The notes: generated by a model from the sequence alone, not told the origin. A stretch of DNA of 64,000 nucleotides from an uncultured Bacteroidota bacterium (GCA_903819975.1 CAIJFI010000010.1:62001-126000), one strand, 5' to 3'. Shown: positions 43,248 through 52,801, counted from the first letter of the stretch. Program-made: numbers and translations.

Positions 43248-45461
43248 ATGAACAATATTAAAAAGATTTCTGTAGGTCAATTAGGTTATGGTTTTATTAA
43301 AGACTTGCCTAAAGGTAAGGACGAATATTATTTACGAAATAAACAAAATCGTAGTGGTATTACCTACCGTAAACTAACAGCTTTAGAAATTGAAATCCTT
43401 GTTCGCAACAGAAACACAAGCGACGACTGGTCTAATATTTTAGTATCTAACGAGTTTAATCCTGAATTAGTAAAGAACAGTTCTTTCTTTGGGTTAATTC
43501 GAATTGGTAATTTAGAGAATAGCTGTCTTTGTTTTAGCGATCTAATTGTGCCAATTGGCATATACAATTCAACTATTATTAGCTCCGACTTCGGAAATAA
43601 TGTTTCAATTCATAATGTGAATTATATGTCGCATTATATTTTAGGCAACGAAGTAATCATCAATAATGTAAACGAATTAGTAACCACTAACCACTCTAAA
43701 TTTGGTAATGGTATCATTAAAAAGGGAGAATCCGAATCGGTAAGGATTTGGCTAGAGCTTTGCAATGAAAATACAGGGCGTAAAGTATTGCCTTTTAATG
43801 GAATGACGGCAGGTGATGCCTATTTATGGACGCGTCATCGCAATGATGCATTGTTACAAAGTAAGTTTATTGAACTAACCGACAATCAGTTTGACAACAA
43901 ACTAGGATACTACGGTAAAATCGGAGACCGCACCGTTATAAAAAACTGTAAAATTATTAAAGACGTTTGGGTAGGCGATGATGCTTACTTAAAAGGGGCT
44001 AATAAAATAAAGAACGTAACTATTAATTCTCATCCCGAAGCAAGAACGCAAGTAGGTGAAGGTTGTGAATTGGTAAATGGCATCATTGGTTATGGCTGTA
44101 GGATATTCTATGGCATTAAGGCAGTTCGTTTTGTATTATCTGATTATTCTCAATTAAAATATGGAGCAAGATTAATCAATTCCTTCCTGGGTCCTAATGC
44201 AACCATATCATGTTGTGAAGTATTAAACTCTTTAATTTTCCCTGCACACGAGCAGCATCACAACAATAGTTTTTTATGTGCTGCATTGGTTATGGGACAG
44301 AGTAATATTGCTGCGGGTGCAACCCTAGGATCAAATCATAACAGCCGTGGCGCCGATGGTGAGGTTATTATGGGTAGAGGATTTTGGCCAGGGCTATGTG
44401 TTAGCATCAAACACAATTCTAAATTTGCAAGTTTCTCGTTATTAAATAAAGGCGACTATAATTACGAATTAAATATTCCAATTCCATTCTCATTAATTAG
44501 CAACGACCCCCTAAAGGACGAACTGATTATTATGCCTGGATATTGGTTCTTGTATAATTTTTATGCCTTAGCGAGAAATGCATGGAAATACGTAGACAGG
44601 GATAAACGTAAATTCAAAACTCCTATTTTTGAATACGATTATTTAGCACCAGATTCGGTAAATGAATTAGTAAACGCACGCGAAATTATTGCTAAAGCAA
44701 TTGCAACTGCGCAATTAAATAAAGACAAAAAGTCAATTCCTTCCGATGATGCTAAATTATTGGAAATTGGAACTACCCTTTTAAAAACAAAATCTAAAAA
44801 AGATATAGATGGCTTAGAAGTAATTGTAACTGGATTTGAAAACAGTAAGCGAAAAACAAAATTGGTGAAGGCCTATGATGCATACCATATGTTTGAGAAA
44901 ACGATATTTATGTATGGCATGGAAGCTGCTTTGCATTTAACAGAAAATAAAAAAGGAAAATCTATTCTTGCTACTTTACAACAAGTAAAGCTTTCAGCAA
45001 CTAACTTGACTTGGACAAATGTTGGCGGCCAACTTATACCTGTAAAAAATGTTGATGGCTTATTGACTAAAATTAAAGCTGGCTCAATTGAAAGCTGGGA
45101 CCAGGTTCATGCTTTTTACGAAGCGGAGTCTGAAAAATACAATTCAAGAAAGGATTTACATGCATTGTCATGCTTAGAGCAACTAACTAATAAAAAGCTT
45201 AGCAAGTTAACTGTAAGTCAATTAACTACATGGATTGATGATTATTACGAAATTAAAAAAGATATCACAGCACGAATACAAAAAACCAGAGCTAAGGATT
45301 ATGCTAATCCATTTAGAAAAATGGTTTACGAAAGCGAAGCAGAAATGAATGCAGTAGTTGGATCCCTTGAAGACAATGGTTTTATCAACGATCAAAACCA
45401 ACATATTGAATTACTTGCAATTAAATTAGCCGAAGTAAAAAAGCAACTAAAAATTAAATAG
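43248..45461 (+). CDS. DUF4954 family protein with left-handed beta-helix
   Basis: A 737-aa cytoplasmic protein. Residues from about 100 to 395 show hexapeptide-like beta-helix repeats, as in nucleotidyltransferase/acyltransferase folds (GNNVSIHNVNYMSHYILGNEVIINN, quoted only in part by neighbours). A conserved HNSRGADGE and a GRGFWPGLCVSIKHNS segment follow. The C-terminal third (about 480-737) is helical. DUF4954 occurs in Bacteroidota and has no known function. It is 11 nt downstream of the amidase gene, and its last 15 bp overlap the convergent barrel-protein gene. Confidence 0.82.
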   Translation: MNNIKKISVGQLGYGFIKDLPKGKDEYYLRNKQNRSGITYRKLTALEIEILVRNRNTSDDWSNILVSNEFNPELVKNSSFFGLIRIGNLENSCLCFSDLIVPIGIYNSTIISSDFGNNVSIHNVNYMSHYILGNEVIINNVNELVTTNHSKFGNGIIKKGESESVRIWLELCNENTGRKVLPFNGMTAGDAYLWTRHRNDALLQSKFIELTDNQFDNKLGYYGKIGDRTVIKNCKIIKDVWVGDDAYLKGANKIKNVTINSHPEARTQVGEGCELVNGIIGYGCRIFYGIKAVRFVLSDYSQLKYGARLINSFLGPNATISCCEVLNSLIFPAHEQHHNNSFLCAALVMGQSNIAAGATLGSNHNSRGADGEVIMGRGFWPGLCVSIKHNSKFASFSLLNKGDYNYELNIPIPFSLISNDPLKDELIIMPGYWFLYNFYALARNAWKYVDRDKRKFKTPIFEYDYLAPDSVNELVNAREIIAKAIATAQLNKDKKSIPSDDAKLLEIGTTLLKTKSKKDIDGLEVIVTGFENSKRKTKLVKAYDAYHMFEKTIFMYGMEAALHLTENKKGKSILATLQQVKLSATNLTWTNVGGQLIPVKNVDGLLTKIKAGSIESWDQVHAFYEAESEKYNSRKDLHALSCLEQLTNKKLSKLTVSQLTTWIDDYYEIKKDITARIQKTRAKDYANPFRKMVYESEAEMNAVVGSLEDNGFINDQNQHIELLAIKLAEVKKQLKIK

Positions 45462-46037
45462 GTTCATCCCTACGCCTAATTGCCATTGTGTAGTCTTCCA
45501 TTTGGATTGGTCTTGCAACTCATTAATGTTTTGTAAACCAACTACATATCTGCCATATAGGAAAAAGCCGCCTAAATTTAATTTTCCGCCGCCAACAAAT
45601 GCAAATTCGCCATTATTAAAAGCCATACTAGCGTTTCCTATTCCATCCTTTTTTTGGTCTAATAAAATACTATACTGAGGTCCTGCTTGTAGACTTAATT
45701 TTTGCATTGGCTTAAACTCAAACAAAATAGGAATTGACAAATAATTAAGATGATAAGTTTCGGGGGTTATTGCACTTCCGTCTAAATAATTCAACACAGA
45801 AGCAGCTTTTTCTAATTTAGTTTGCGACAAGACAACTTCTGGCGCAATACCCATTTTGTCATTAATACTAAAATACATTACAGCACCTGCATGATAAGAA
45901 GCGGTATTATGATCTACGGCAACATTGTTGACACTCGTAAAATTCTGCCCTACTTTAATACCTAAACTAAATTTTTCCTGCGCATTTAAATTTGTAATAA
46001 AACAAACTAATAATATGGCTACTAAATATTTTTTCAT
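45447..46037 (-). CDS. Small outer-membrane beta-barrel (PorT/OMP_b-brl) protein
   Basis: A 196-aa exported protein. The signal peptide is about 1-19 (ending LNA). The remainder alternates as an eight-stranded barrel: FSLGIKVGQNFTSV, MYFSINDKMGIAPEVVLSQTK, YLSIPILFEFKPMQKLSLQAGPQYSILL, KLNLGGFFLYGRYVVGLQNI and the end WQLGVGMNLFNF with terminal Phe. Function unknown. It overlaps the convergent DUF4954 gene by 15 bp. Confidence 0.82.
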   Translation of the reverse strand: MKKYLVAILLVCFITNLNAQEKFSLGIKVGQNFTSVNNVAVDHNTASYHAGAVMYFSINDKMGIAPEVVLSQTKLEKAASVLNYLDGSAITPETYHLNYLSIPILFEFKPMQKLSLQAGPQYSILLDQKKDGIGNASMAFNNGEFAFVGGGKLNLGGFFLYGRYVVGLQNINELQDQSKWKTTQWQLGVGMNLFNF

Positions 46038-46101
46038 AACAATTAAATTATAGATATAACGTAAAATTAGTTCAAATGTTACTTACCAAGGCTTATATAA
46101 T

Positions 46102-47337
46102 TCACACTAATTCTAAAAGTGTAATTTCTGGCAAAATACCTACCCTGCCTGGATACCCTAAAAAGCCAAACCCTCTATTTACATACAATTGCTGTTCTCC
46201 TGTCTTATAAATACCAGCCCATTGCTTATAAACCCATTGTACGGGACTCCATTTAAAATATGGATTCTCTAAACCAAATTGCATGCCATGCGTATGGCCA
46301 GCCAACATTAATTGCACTTGCGGATACTTGGGAATTACCTCTGCTTCCCAATGGCTAGGGTCATGGCTCATTAAAATAATTGGATCATCTGAATGCAGCC
46401 CATTCATTGCTTTATCCATCTTGCCATATTTTGGGAATCTTGCTTTAGCGCCCCAGTTTTCAATACCTACCAATTGAATATAAGCTCCTTCCTTTTCAAT
46501 TTTTACATTTTCATTCATCAATAATCTCCAACCCAAATTAGCATGTACTTGCTTTAGGTCTTCTAAATTTTGTTGTTTTGCTTGAACACTATCCCATTGA
46601 ACATAGTCGCCATAGTCATGATTTCCCAAAGTACTAAACACACCATGAGGTGCTTTGATTTGATTAAAAACATGCATCCAATCATGCATTTCGGTAGCAC
46701 GATCATTTACTAAATCTCCTGTAAACAAAACTAAATCGGGTTGTTGCTTCATTATTAAATCAATTCCCTTTTGAACTGCAGCTTGATCTTTTAGACTGCC
46801 ACTATGTATATCACTTATATGTACAATTTTAAACCCTTTAAAAGCCGAAGGCAATCCTTTTAATGCAACCGATTTTTTTATAACCCTATAGTTGTATTTA
46901 TTCCCAAAGCCATAAATCAAAGAAAAGAATAAAGACGAGGCCATGCCAACACCTAACCAACTTAAAAAAGTGGATCTTGGAATACCATTTTCGGTATTTA
47001 TAAATTGAGCTCCTGTGTAAGAAGTGATTTTGCCTAAAGTCCAAAAAGTCCCCCTTCTAATATCATCAATTAAAAATACGAGGCTCATTAAAAGCTGGGT
47101 AAACATCCAGCCCATGCTCATTGAAAAAATATACTGTCTAAAATACGGGTTACTTAGGTATGGGAAAAGGATAAATGAACCCAAACTAACAATACAAAAA
47201 GTCCAGTAAATAAGGCTAACACCTGTTCTAACTCCTGCCCCGCTACCCTGTAAAAGGTGTTTTAAGACCTGATAAATGTAAAAATCAATAGCAATCAATA
47301 CCAATAGCAGGATTGAAATAAAAACGGGGTTTCTCAT
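46102..47337 (-). CDS. Membrane-anchored metallophosphoesterase (YkuE/YaeI-like)
   Basis: A 411-aa protein. Residues 1-150 hold about four membrane segments. The calcineurin-like domain (about 160-411) carries the metal motifs VHISDIHSGSL, LFTGDLVNDRA, GVFSTLGNHDYGDYV and LMLAGHTHGMQFG. Relatives such as YkuE and YaeI act on lipid or cell-wall-linked phosphates; the substrate here is unknown. A TATTTTTG box lies 16 nt upstream of the ATG, back-to-back with the parA promoter. Confidence 0.88.
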   Translation of the reverse strand: MRNPVFISILLLVLIAIDFYIYQVLKHLLQGSGAGVRTGVSLIYWTFCIVSLGSFILFPYLSNPYFRQYIFSMSMGWMFTQLLMSLVFLIDDIRRGTFWTLGKITSYTGAQFINTENGIPRSTFLSWLGVGMASSLFFSLIYGFGNKYNYRVIKKSVALKGLPSAFKGFKIVHISDIHSGSLKDQAAVQKGIDLIMKQQPDLVLFTGDLVNDRATEMHDWMHVFNQIKAPHGVFSTLGNHDYGDYVQWDSVQAKQQNLEDLKQVHANLGWRLLMNENVKIEKEGAYIQLVGIENWGAKARFPKYGKMDKAMNGLHSDDPIILMSHDPSHWEAEVIPKYPQVQLMLAGHTHGMQFGLENPYFKWSPVQWVYKQWAGIYKTGEQQLYVNRGFGFLGYPGRVGILPEITLLELV

Positions 47338-47353
47338 ATAGGGATTTAAAGCA

Positions 47354-47361
47354 CAAAAATA
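47354..47361 (-). promoter_or_regulatory. -7 promoter box for the metallophosphoesterase gene
   Basis: TATTTTTG on the minus strand matches TAnnTTTG. It lies 16 nt from the ATG and 13 bp from the oppositely directed parA box, so the two promoters overlap. Confidence 0.6.
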
Positions 47362-47374
47362 GGCCCAAAAGCCT

Positions 47375-47382
47375 TATTTTTG
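47375..47382 (+). promoter_or_regulatory. -7 promoter box for parA
   Basis: TATTTTTG matches TAnnTTTG, 24 nt upstream of the parA ATG in a 69-bp divergent region. Confidence 0.6.
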
Positions 47383-47406
47383 GAATAAATTAAGGATACC
47401 AATTTT

Positions 47407-48207
47407 ATGGCAAGAATAATCGGAATTGCGAATCAAAAAGGGGGTGTAGGCAAAACCACATCTGCAATTAATATTGCAGCTAGTTTGGCTGTTTTAGAAT
47501 ATAGAACCCTCTTGATAGATGCTGACCCTCAGGCAAATAGCACCACAGGTGTTGGCTTTGATTTGCATAATATTACTACCAGCTTATACGATGGTATGAT
47601 TAATCAAACTCCATTGGCTGATATTGTATTAAAAACCGAGATTCCTCATTTAGATCTTATCCCATCTCATATTGACTTAGTGGGTGCAGAAATTGAATTA
47701 GTAAATTTCCCTAACCGAGAAAATGTATTAAAAGAATTATTAGTGCCTTTGCAAAATCAATATGATTTTATCATAATTGACTGTTTACCTTCTTTGGGAT
47801 TAATTACTGTAAATGCATTAGTAGCAGCTGATAGTGTGATTGTACCAGTACAATGTGAGTTCTTTGCATTAGAAGGCTTAGGAAAATTATTGAATACAGT
47901 TAAAATTGTTCAAAGCAGATTAAATCCAAATTTGCAAATTGAAGGTATTCTAATGACTATGTATGATGGTCGTTTAAGATTAAGCAATCAAGTGGTTAGT
48001 GAAGTGCGAAAGCATTTTGATGATATGGTTTTCTCAACTATCATTCACCGCAATACAAGATTAAGTGAAGCGCCAAGTGTTGGCAAGCCAGTGATATTAT
48101 ATGATGCAGACAGCAAGGGAACTGTGAATTATTTAAACCTTGCAAAAGAAATTTTACAAAAAAATGGCATGACTAAAATGAGCAATGCCGAGAGAATAAT
48201 AGATTAA
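47407..48207 (+). CDS. parA: Chromosome-partitioning ATPase ParA/Soj
   Basis: A 266-aa deviant-Walker ATPase. It starts [25 protein letters not shown] with the signature lysine in KGGVGKTT. Walker A' [12 protein letters not shown], Walker [13 protein letters not shown] and [13 protein letters not shown] are intact. The length and lack of an N-terminal HTH place it with chromosomal Soj. It is followed 2 nt later by parB. Confidence 0.95.
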   Translation: MARIIGIANQKGGVGKTTSAINIAASLAVLEYRTLLIDADPQANSTTGVGFDLHNITTSLYDGMINQTPLADIVLKTEIPHLDLIPSHIDLVGAEIELVNFPNRENVLKELLVPLQNQYDFIIIDCLPSLGLITVNALVAADSVIVPVQCEFFALEGLGKLLNTVKIVQSRLNPNLQIEGILMTMYDGRLRLSNQVVSEVRKHFDDMVFSTIIHRNTRLSEAPSVGKPVILYDADSKGTVNYLNLAKEILQKNGMTKMSNAERIID

Positions 48208-48209
48208 CT

Positions 48210-49127
48210 ATGAGCAAGAGTACACCCAATAAAGATATGATTGGAAAGGGATTACGTTCTTTACTTCAAAATATTGATGCAGAATTTAAAAATCCAGCAG
48301 GAAGAGTAGAATCTGAAACTATACAAAAAGCTGTTGCTACCAATCGTATTCCCTTAGGTGATATTCAGGTTAACCCAAAGAATCCAAGAAAAGATTTTGA
48401 TGAAATTGCTTTACAAGAATTAAGACATTCTATAAAGCTCCATGATATTATTCAACCTATTACAGTTGCATTATTGCCGAATGGCAAATACCAATTGATT
48501 GCAGGTGAAAGAAGATTCCGTGCAGCAAAATTAGCTGGACTTGCCGATATTCCAGCATACGTTAGACAAGGTAACGACCAAGAGTTATTGGAGCTTGCCC
48601 TATTAGAGAACTTACAAAGAGTTGACCTTAACGAAATTGAGGTTGCATTAAGTTACCAAAGAATGATGCAAGAATTAAACTATACGCAAGAAAAAGTTTC
48701 GGAGCGTATGGGCAAAGATCGTTCTACTGTTGCAAACTATATTCGTTTATTAGATTTACCTCCTGTAATTCAAGCAGCTGTTCGTAAGGGAACATTAAGT
48801 GTAAGCTTGGCAAAGATTTTAATTGGCAAAGAGATTGACCAACAATTATTCTTGTTCAAAGAAATAACAGAAAAAGGATTAACTGTTCGTCAAACCGAAG
48901 AACTAGTTAAAAAACTAAACAATGCTAGTGGCAAAGCTAGTAAGCCTTCAAAGAAAAATGAACTTTCGCCTGTCTATAAAAAATTAGAAGACAAATTAGC
49001 TAGTCACTTGTCAGCAAAAGTTGTTTTGCAACAACAAAAAAACGGAAGCGGCAGTATTACTATTTCTTATCAAGACATTAATGGCTTAAATACAATTTTA
49101 GATGCAATGCAAGTTAGCATTAGCTAG
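48210..49127 (+). CDS. parB: Chromosome-partitioning protein ParB
   Basis: A 305-aa CTPase/DNA-binding protein. The N-terminal domain (about 45-140) has the NPKNPRKDF motif and GERRFRAAKLAG, which binds CTP in characterised ParB. ENLQRVDLNEIEVALSYQRMM follows, then the HTH (EKVSERMGKDRSTVANYIRLL, about 155-190) and a C-terminal dimerisation segment. I looked for parS-like sites nearby and found none convincing. parAB often lie near the replication origin, but nothing else here indicates oriC. Confidence 0.95.
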   Translation: MSKSTPNKDMIGKGLRSLLQNIDAEFKNPAGRVESETIQKAVATNRIPLGDIQVNPKNPRKDFDEIALQELRHSIKLHDIIQPITVALLPNGKYQLIAGERRFRAAKLAGLADIPAYVRQGNDQELLELALLENLQRVDLNEIEVALSYQRMMQELNYTQEKVSERMGKDRSTVANYIRLLDLPPVIQAAVRKGTLSVSLAKILIGKEIDQQLFLFKEITEKGLTVRQTEELVKKLNNASGKASKPSKKNELSPVYKKLEDKLASHLSAKVVLQQQKNGSGSITISYQDINGLNTILDAMQVSIS

Positions 49128-49701
49128 TATTAGGCTAATATTACTATGTTCAATGCTGCTATTAATGCAGCATAAAAGTTGGAGCCAGGATTCAGCATAT
49201 ATAAAACGTGCAGATACGATACCCCATCATAATCCTCGTCTTGCGACAAGATATTCGGCAATATTACCTGGTCTTGGTCAGGCTTATAACAAGCAATACT
49301 GGAAAATCCCAATTGTATATGGCGTAATAGCAGTTCCAGTTGCCACTTATATTTACAATAACGACTTATATAATAAAACTAAGTTTGCCTATAACGCAAA
49401 GTTTAAAGCGCAAAACGGAGATGCATCAGACCTCCCTAATATTGATCCTACTTTAACAAATTTAAGTATTGGTTCCTTACAGAGTTATCGTAATGCATTT
49501 AGAAAAGATAGGGACTATTCTATTTTATGGTTATTAATGGCCTGGGGATTAAACGTTGTAGACGCAACAGTTTCTGGACACTTGAAAGAATTTGATGTGA
49601 ACTCGAATTTGGCAATATGTGTCAAGCCTACTTTAGAACCTGCATTTAGACAAACTGGATTGTCTTTACAATTGCATTTTAAAAATGCACATACTAAATA
49701 A
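49102..49701 (+). CDS. DUF5683 domain protein
   Basis: A 199-aa protein. The signal peptide or anchor is about 10-28 (LILLCSMLLLMQHKSWS). The DUF5683 domain follows: RLATRYSAILPGLGQAYNKQYWKIPIVYGVIA, then FRKDRDYSILWLLMAWGLNVVDATVSGHLKEFDV. Two hydrophobic segments suggest membrane association. The frame overlaps parB by 26 nt. A later ATG at 49153 would shorten the signal too much. Its function is unknown; position between parB and dapB is a recurrent Bacteroidota arrangement as I recall. Confidence 0.83.
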   Translation: MQCKLALASIRLILLCSMLLLMQHKSWSQDSAYIKRADTIPHHNPRLATRYSAILPGLGQAYNKQYWKIPIVYGVIAVPVATYIYNNDLYNKTKFAYNAKFKAQNGDASDLPNIDPTLTNLSIGSLQSYRNAFRKDRDYSILWLLMAWGLNVVDATVSGHLKEFDVNSNLAICVKPTLEPAFRQTGLSLQLHFKNAHTK

Positions 49702-49716
49702 TTTAACACAAGCAAT

Positions 49717-50433
49717 ATGAAAATAGCATTAATAGGTTATGGCAAAATGGGTAAAGCCATCGAAGAAATTGCAGTATCAAAAGGCCATGAGATTGTGCTT
49801 AAAATAGATGTGCAAAATAGTCATGAGTTAACAAAAGAGAATATACAAAAAGCCGATGTTGCAATAGAGTTTACAGGGCCCCATAGTGCATTTGAAAATG
49901 TAAAAAAATGCATTGAACTAGGCATACCTGTGGTTAGTGGTTCTACAGGTTGGTTGGAAAAATGGAATGAGATAGCAGCAGCTTGTAAAGCAAATAATGG
50001 GTGTATTGTTTATAGTAGTAATTATAGTATTGGCGTTAATTTATTTTTTGAAGTAAATAAGCAATTGGCAAAATTAATGGAGCCTTATAACGATTATGAT
50101 GTGTCAATGACTGAAATACATCATACCGAAAAGAAGGATGCGCCAAGTGGTACCGCTATTTCATTAGCAGAACAAATTTTATCAAATATTGGCCGCAAAA
50201 AGCAATGGGTAAATGAAGCCTCACTAACACCATCGGACTTGGTTATAACTTCTGAACGAATAGATCCAGCTCCAGGCACACATACCGTTAAGTATAGCTC
50301 TCCTATTGATACCATTGAAATTACCCACACAGCACATACGAGAAAGGGATTTGCAAGTGGAGCGGTATTGGCAGCAGAATTTGCGAATGGAAAAATTGGT
50401 ATATTTACAATGAAAGAAGTTTTAGGATTATAA
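49717..50433 (+). CDS. dapB: 4-hydroxy-tetrahydrodipicolinate reductase
   Basis: A 238-aa NAD(P)H-dependent enzyme of lysine/diaminopimelate synthesis. The nucleotide loop is ALIGYGKMGKAIEE. The substrate-binding motif is EIHHTEKKDAPSGTA, with GSTGW and YSSNYSIGVNLFFEV earlier. It is 15 nt downstream of the DUF5683 gene. Confidence 0.95.
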   Translation: MKIALIGYGKMGKAIEEIAVSKGHEIVLKIDVQNSHELTKENIQKADVAIEFTGPHSAFENVKKCIELGIPVVSGSTGWLEKWNEIAAACKANNGCIVYSSNYSIGVNLFFEVNKQLAKLMEPYNDYDVSMTEIHHTEKKDAPSGTAISLAEQILSNIGRKKQWVNEASLTPSDLVITSERIDPAPGTHTVKYSSPIDTIEITHTAHTRKGFASGAVLAAEFANGKIGIFTMKEVLGL

Positions 50434-50434
50434 T

Positions 50435-50848
50435 ATGTTATCTAAAAAAACACAATACGCATTACAAGCATTATCCTATATGGTAGGTAAGGATACCGAG
50501 TCCCCTATCCTGATAGCTGAGATTGCCGAAGAAAAAAATATCCCTTTAAAATTTTTAGAGAACATTTTATTGGAATTAAAAAAGGCAGGTTTTTTAGAAA
50601 GTAAAAAAGGCAAGCATGGCGGCTATTTTTTTGCTACACCTCCTCAAAAAATAAAACTTTCTGCCATATTCAGAACAATCGAAGGACCTATCGCATTATT
50701 ACCTTGCGTAAGTTTAAATTTTTACAAAAAATGCGACGACTGTAATGAAAAAGTTTGTGGCATTAATAAAGTAATGGTAGAAGTGAGAGACAATACTTTA
50801 GCAGTATTAGATAAAAGAACAGTAGCTGACTTATTCGTTAAAAAATAA
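50435..50848 (+). CDS. Rrf2-family transcriptional regulator
   Basis: A 137-aa winged-helix regulator. It begins MLSKKTQYALQALSYM, then the HTH (ILIAEIAEEKNIPLKFLENILLELKKAG is its span, about 25-52) and the wing ESKKGKHGGYFFA. Four cysteines are clustered in PCVSLNFYKKCDDCNEKVCG (about 88-107). Rrf2 proteins such as IscR use three cysteines to hold an Fe-S cluster, so redox or iron sensing is plausible. It starts one base after the dapB stop, so it is co-expressed with dapB. Confidence 0.88.
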   Translation: MLSKKTQYALQALSYMVGKDTESPILIAEIAEEKNIPLKFLENILLELKKAGFLESKKGKHGGYFFATPPQKIKLSAIFRTIEGPIALLPCVSLNFYKKCDDCNEKVCGINKVMVEVRDNTLAVLDKRTVADLFVKK

Positions 50849-50894
50849 CGACCCCCTAAAGTCTTAAAATATTAGTATTCTAAATTCAAGGGTC

Positions 50895-51677
50895 ATGAAA
50901 AATCTTTTTACACTCATTTTATTGTTACCTATTTCAATCCATTTAAACGCTCAAAGTTTAATTGGTGGCGATCATATTCTTAAGACCAATTTATCGGCAG
51001 ACGCTATTCAGAACTACAATTTAACCTTTGAGAAAAGCTTAAATCATTTCATGTCTCTTTCGGTAAGCTACGCTACCATGCCAAAAAGAGATTTGCCATT
51101 CCAAGCATTGGCAAAACAATTTATAGACAATCCCAATATTAATTTTGACAATTTTAAAGTAGCAAATAACACAATCACAATAGAAAGCAGATTTTATTTG
51201 GGCCTGCAAAAAATGTCGGGATTTTATATTGCACCATATGCAAGATTTGGAAATTTGGAAGTAGACGTGCCTGTAAAATATACATACACATATACCCCCG
51301 CTCCTATTCAAGGCATAACACTCCCTGCACAAACTGTTTCAACTACTGCTAATTTAGCAGGAACCATACGTTCACAAAGCGTAGGTGTATATGTAGGTAT
51401 GCAGTTTCAATTACTTACAAAAATTGTGTTGGATTTATGGGTTATTGGCGGCCATTATGGAAGTTCTAATGGGAAACTACAAGCGGATTTACCAGCAAAT
51501 ACCCCACCCATCGTTTCAAATGCCGCTTTAAATGCACTTAAGACAACTATTGACCAAACCAATGCAAACCCCTTTAAGTTAAATACTATTGTATCTGGTA
51601 ATAGTATAATAACCAATACCGAAGGCCCTTGGGCTGGTATTAGAGGTGCTGGCATTACGGTAGGATTAAGATTTTAA
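50895..51677 (+). CDS. Outer-membrane beta-barrel protein (DUF3575-like)
   Basis: A 260-aa exported protein. The signal peptide is about 1-19 (ending LNA). The sequence reads HILKTNLSADAIQNYNLTFEKSLNHFMSL at the start, where related DUF3575 proteins have conserved strands. It continues through RFYLGLQKMSGFYIAPYARFG, VGVYVGMQFQLLTKIVLDLWVIGGHYG and GAGITVGLRF with a C-terminal Phe. It is probably an eight- or ten-stranded barrel. Role unknown. Confidence 0.75.
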   Translation: MKNLFTLILLLPISIHLNAQSLIGGDHILKTNLSADAIQNYNLTFEKSLNHFMSLSVSYATMPKRDLPFQALAKQFIDNPNINFDNFKVANNTITIESRFYLGLQKMSGFYIAPYARFGNLEVDVPVKYTYTYTPAPIQGITLPAQTVSTTANLAGTIRSQSVGVYVGMQFQLLTKIVLDLWVIGGHYGSSNGKLQADLPANTPPIVSNAALNALKTTIDQTNANPFKLNTIVSGNSIITNTEGPWAGIRGAGITVGLRF

Positions 51678-51706
51678 AGACCTATAAAACCTGTTTAGTA
51701 TTTCGT

Positions 51707-51714
51707 TACCTTTG
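51707..51714 (+). promoter_or_regulatory. -7 promoter box for kdsA
   Basis: TACCTTTG matches TAnnTTTG, 20 nt upstream of the ATG at 51735. Confidence 0.6.
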
Positions 51715-51734
51715 TCAACGCAAATACTAAAGCT

Positions 51735-52559
51735 ATGATTCCTTCTTATTTACAAGACCATTTTAAGCATCAACAATACGACGCTAATAATTTCTTTTTA
51801 ATCGCTGGACCATGCGTGGTAGAAAGCGAGGATTTAGTAATGGAAATTGGCGAGAAGGTTTCTACAATTTGTAAGAACTTGGGCATTCCATATGTTTTTA
51901 AAGCGAGCTACAGAAAGGCAAATAGAACAAGTGCTAATTCATTTACCGGAATTGGTGATGATACCGGAATGGAGCTGATAAAAAAAGTAGGTGCAAAATT
52001 TAATGTACCCACAACATCTGATATTCACGCACATGACGAAGCTGCAATTGCAGCGCAGTATATTGATATTTTACAAATCCCTGCATTCCTTTGTCGTCAA
52101 ACCGACTTATTAATTGCCGCAGCGGAAACCGGAAAAATTGTAAATGTAAAAAAGGGACAATTTTTAAGTGGCGCGTCCATGAAATTTGCTGTTGATAAAA
52201 TTAGACTTGCAGGCAATGATAAAATAATGTTAACTGAAAGAGGAAATACTTTTGGATATCAAGACTTAGTTGTGGATTATAGAAACATTCCTGCAATGGC
52301 AGAAAATAATGTTCCGGTAATTATGGATTGTACACATTCATTACAACAACCCAATCAAACAAGTGGTGTAACTGGAGGCAATCCTGCATTAATTGAAACT
52401 ATTGCAAAAGCAGCTATCGCAACTGGCGCCGATGGTTTATTTATTGAAACGCATCCGAATCCAGCAGTTGCAAAAAGCGACGGTGCTAATATGTTAAGAT
52501 TGGAATTACTTGAACCTTTGTTAGAGAAATTAGTAAGATTAAGGAAAGCTGTTTTGTAA
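51735..52559 (+). CDS. kdsA: 3-deoxy-8-phosphooctulonate (KDO-8-P) synthase
   Basis: A 274-aa TIM-barrel enzyme that joins PEP and arabinose-5-phosphate for lipopolysaccharide. It shows LIAGPCVVESED, VFKASYRKANRTSANSFTG, TSDIHAHDEA, LQIPAFLCRQTDLL, VNVKKGQFLSG and MDCTHSLQQPNQ. The GPCVVES and MDCTHS segments fit the metal-independent type. It confirms a Gram-negative envelope. It stands alone, without kdsB or kdsC nearby. Confidence 0.95.
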   Translation: MIPSYLQDHFKHQQYDANNFFLIAGPCVVESEDLVMEIGEKVSTICKNLGIPYVFKASYRKANRTSANSFTGIGDDTGMELIKKVGAKFNVPTTSDIHAHDEAAIAAQYIDILQIPAFLCRQTDLLIAAAETGKIVNVKKGQFLSGASMKFAVDKIRLAGNDKIMLTERGNTFGYQDLVVDYRNIPAMAENNVPVIMDCTHSLQQPNQTSGVTGGNPALIETIAKAAIATGADGLFIETHPNPAVAKSDGANMLRLELLEPLLEKLVRLRKAVL

Positions 52560-52582
52560 AATAAAACAGCGATATTCATCAC

Positions 52583-52801
52583 TTAGTCTTTAAGAGGATT
52601 TCTTTTCCCCAGTAAAATATAATGCTTTATGCTTCTTACAAAAGCAAGTATCATATATACAATTACAGGCGATCCAAGTGTTAAAAAAGAGATATAAATA
52701 AACCACATACGGATTCTAGAGCTAGCTACTCCTAAGCGCTCCCCTATTGCGGAACATACCCCAAAAGCGTGTAATTCAAGAAAATCCTTCAATTTTTGCA
52801 T
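52583..52801 (-). CDS. PspC-domain small membrane protein
   Basis: A 72-aa protein. It has the PspC pattern FGVCSAIGERLGVASSRIRMWFIYISF followed by a single membrane helix (about 42-60). In phage-shock systems PspC senses envelope stress, but this is a minimal version with no pspA or pspB in the window. The gene is convergent with kdsA. The reverse complement carries no better reading frame. Confidence 0.8.
   Translation of the reverse strand: MQKLKDFLELHAFGVCSAIGERLGVASSRIRMWFIYISFLTLGSPVIVYMILAFVRSIKHYILLGKRNPLKD

Noticed and set aside
52548..52570. GCTGTTTT/AAAACAGC hairpin at the kdsA stop as an intrinsic terminator
   Set aside because: The stem is present but has no T tract on either side; termination is not supported.
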